From positions 1 to 5,194 of the forward strand of contig JAEYOB010000140.1 of the NCBI GenBank assembly GCA_023412175.1: 5,194 nucleotides of DNA, in the 5' to 3' direction. The notes under the pieces are model-generated. The model was given only the letters and a program-made list of their open reading frames with translations. It did not search any database and was not told where the DNA came from. This stretch comes from Pseudomonadota bacterium (GTDB lineage: Bacteria > Pseudomonadota > Alphaproteobacteria > Azospirillales > Azospirillaceae). The translations under genes were made by a program, and so were the position numbers. Every line of letters starts with the position of its first letter. Position 1 is the stretch's first letter. Below are positions 5,192 through 5,194 of the stretch, piece after piece.

Positions 5192-5194
5192 CGG
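5188..5194 (+). CDS. Start of a further gene in the rightward operon (only first codons in window)
   Basis: ATG at 5188-5190 overlaps the TetR stop TGA (5189-5191) in an ATGA junction, the same coupling seen between the ACAD and TetR genes. A purine run, GGGGG at 5176-5180, sits 7 nt upstream as a possible SD. Only Met-Thr and one base can be read, so no product can be given. In this context a further acyl-CoA enzyme such as a CoA ligase, CoA-transferase, thiolase or hydratase would be unsurprising, but that is a guess. Confidence 0.45.

Noticed and set aside
1..5194. Mobile element, CRISPR array, tRNA/rRNA or toxin-antitoxin signals
   Set aside because: No terminal inverted repeats, transposase motifs, regularly spaced repeats, structured RNA genes or paired small ORFs with SD sequences were seen on either strand.

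Overview
The window is gene-dense, very GC-rich bacterial DNA with short intergenic gaps, Shine-Dalgarno (SD) sequences and strong third-position GC bias. The gene types and codon use suggest a GC-rich proteobacterium, possibly an alphaproteobacterium of the Azospirillum/Rhodospirillales or Bradyrhizobium kind. That placement is inferred from style and was not checked by a search. No RNA genes, CRISPR arrays, insertion sequences or integration scars are visible.

The layout is two divergent transcription units around one short AT-rich regulatory gap (about 3131-3317). The leftward unit reads, in order of transcription: a MaoC/hydratase-2 type enoyl-CoA hydratase (3130 to 2246), an acyl-CoA dehydrogenase (2253 to 1090), a short-chain dehydrogenase of the MFE-2 hydroxyacyl-CoA dehydrogenase type (1078 to 146), and the first 44 codons of an HMG-CoA-synthase-like protein (132 to beyond position 1). 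These genes overlap by 8 nt or are separated by 11-13 nt, and two of the SD sequences touch or overlap the preceding stop codon. The rightward unit holds a second acyl-CoA dehydrogenase (about 3318 to 4553), a TetR-family regulator (4550 to 5191), and the first codons of a further gene at the right edge (5188 onward). The last three are joined by ATGA stop/start overlaps.

The enzymes form an almost complete acyl-CoA beta-oxidation sequence that probably runs through (R)-3-hydroxyacyl-CoA: desaturation (two acyl-CoA dehydrogenases), hydration (hydratase 2) and oxidation (MFE-2-like SDR). An HMG-CoA-synthase-like thiolase-fold protein would handle a C-C bond step next. The TetR protein, encoded in the operon, most likely senses an acyl-CoA intermediate and represses both units from the shared gap. 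That gap contains a 20-bp imperfect palindrome lying on the best rightward -10 element. The substrate cannot be read from the sequence; branched, terpenoid, steroid-like, aromatic side-chain or unusual fatty acids are all possible.

The parts worth a second look are the operator candidate, the split MFE-2 arrangement with an HMG-CoA-synthase-like partner, and the unusual flavin-site and C-terminal motifs of the rightward acyl-CoA dehydrogenase. Nothing in the window by itself proves a new type of system. It reads as an accessory catabolic cluster with an unassigned substrate.
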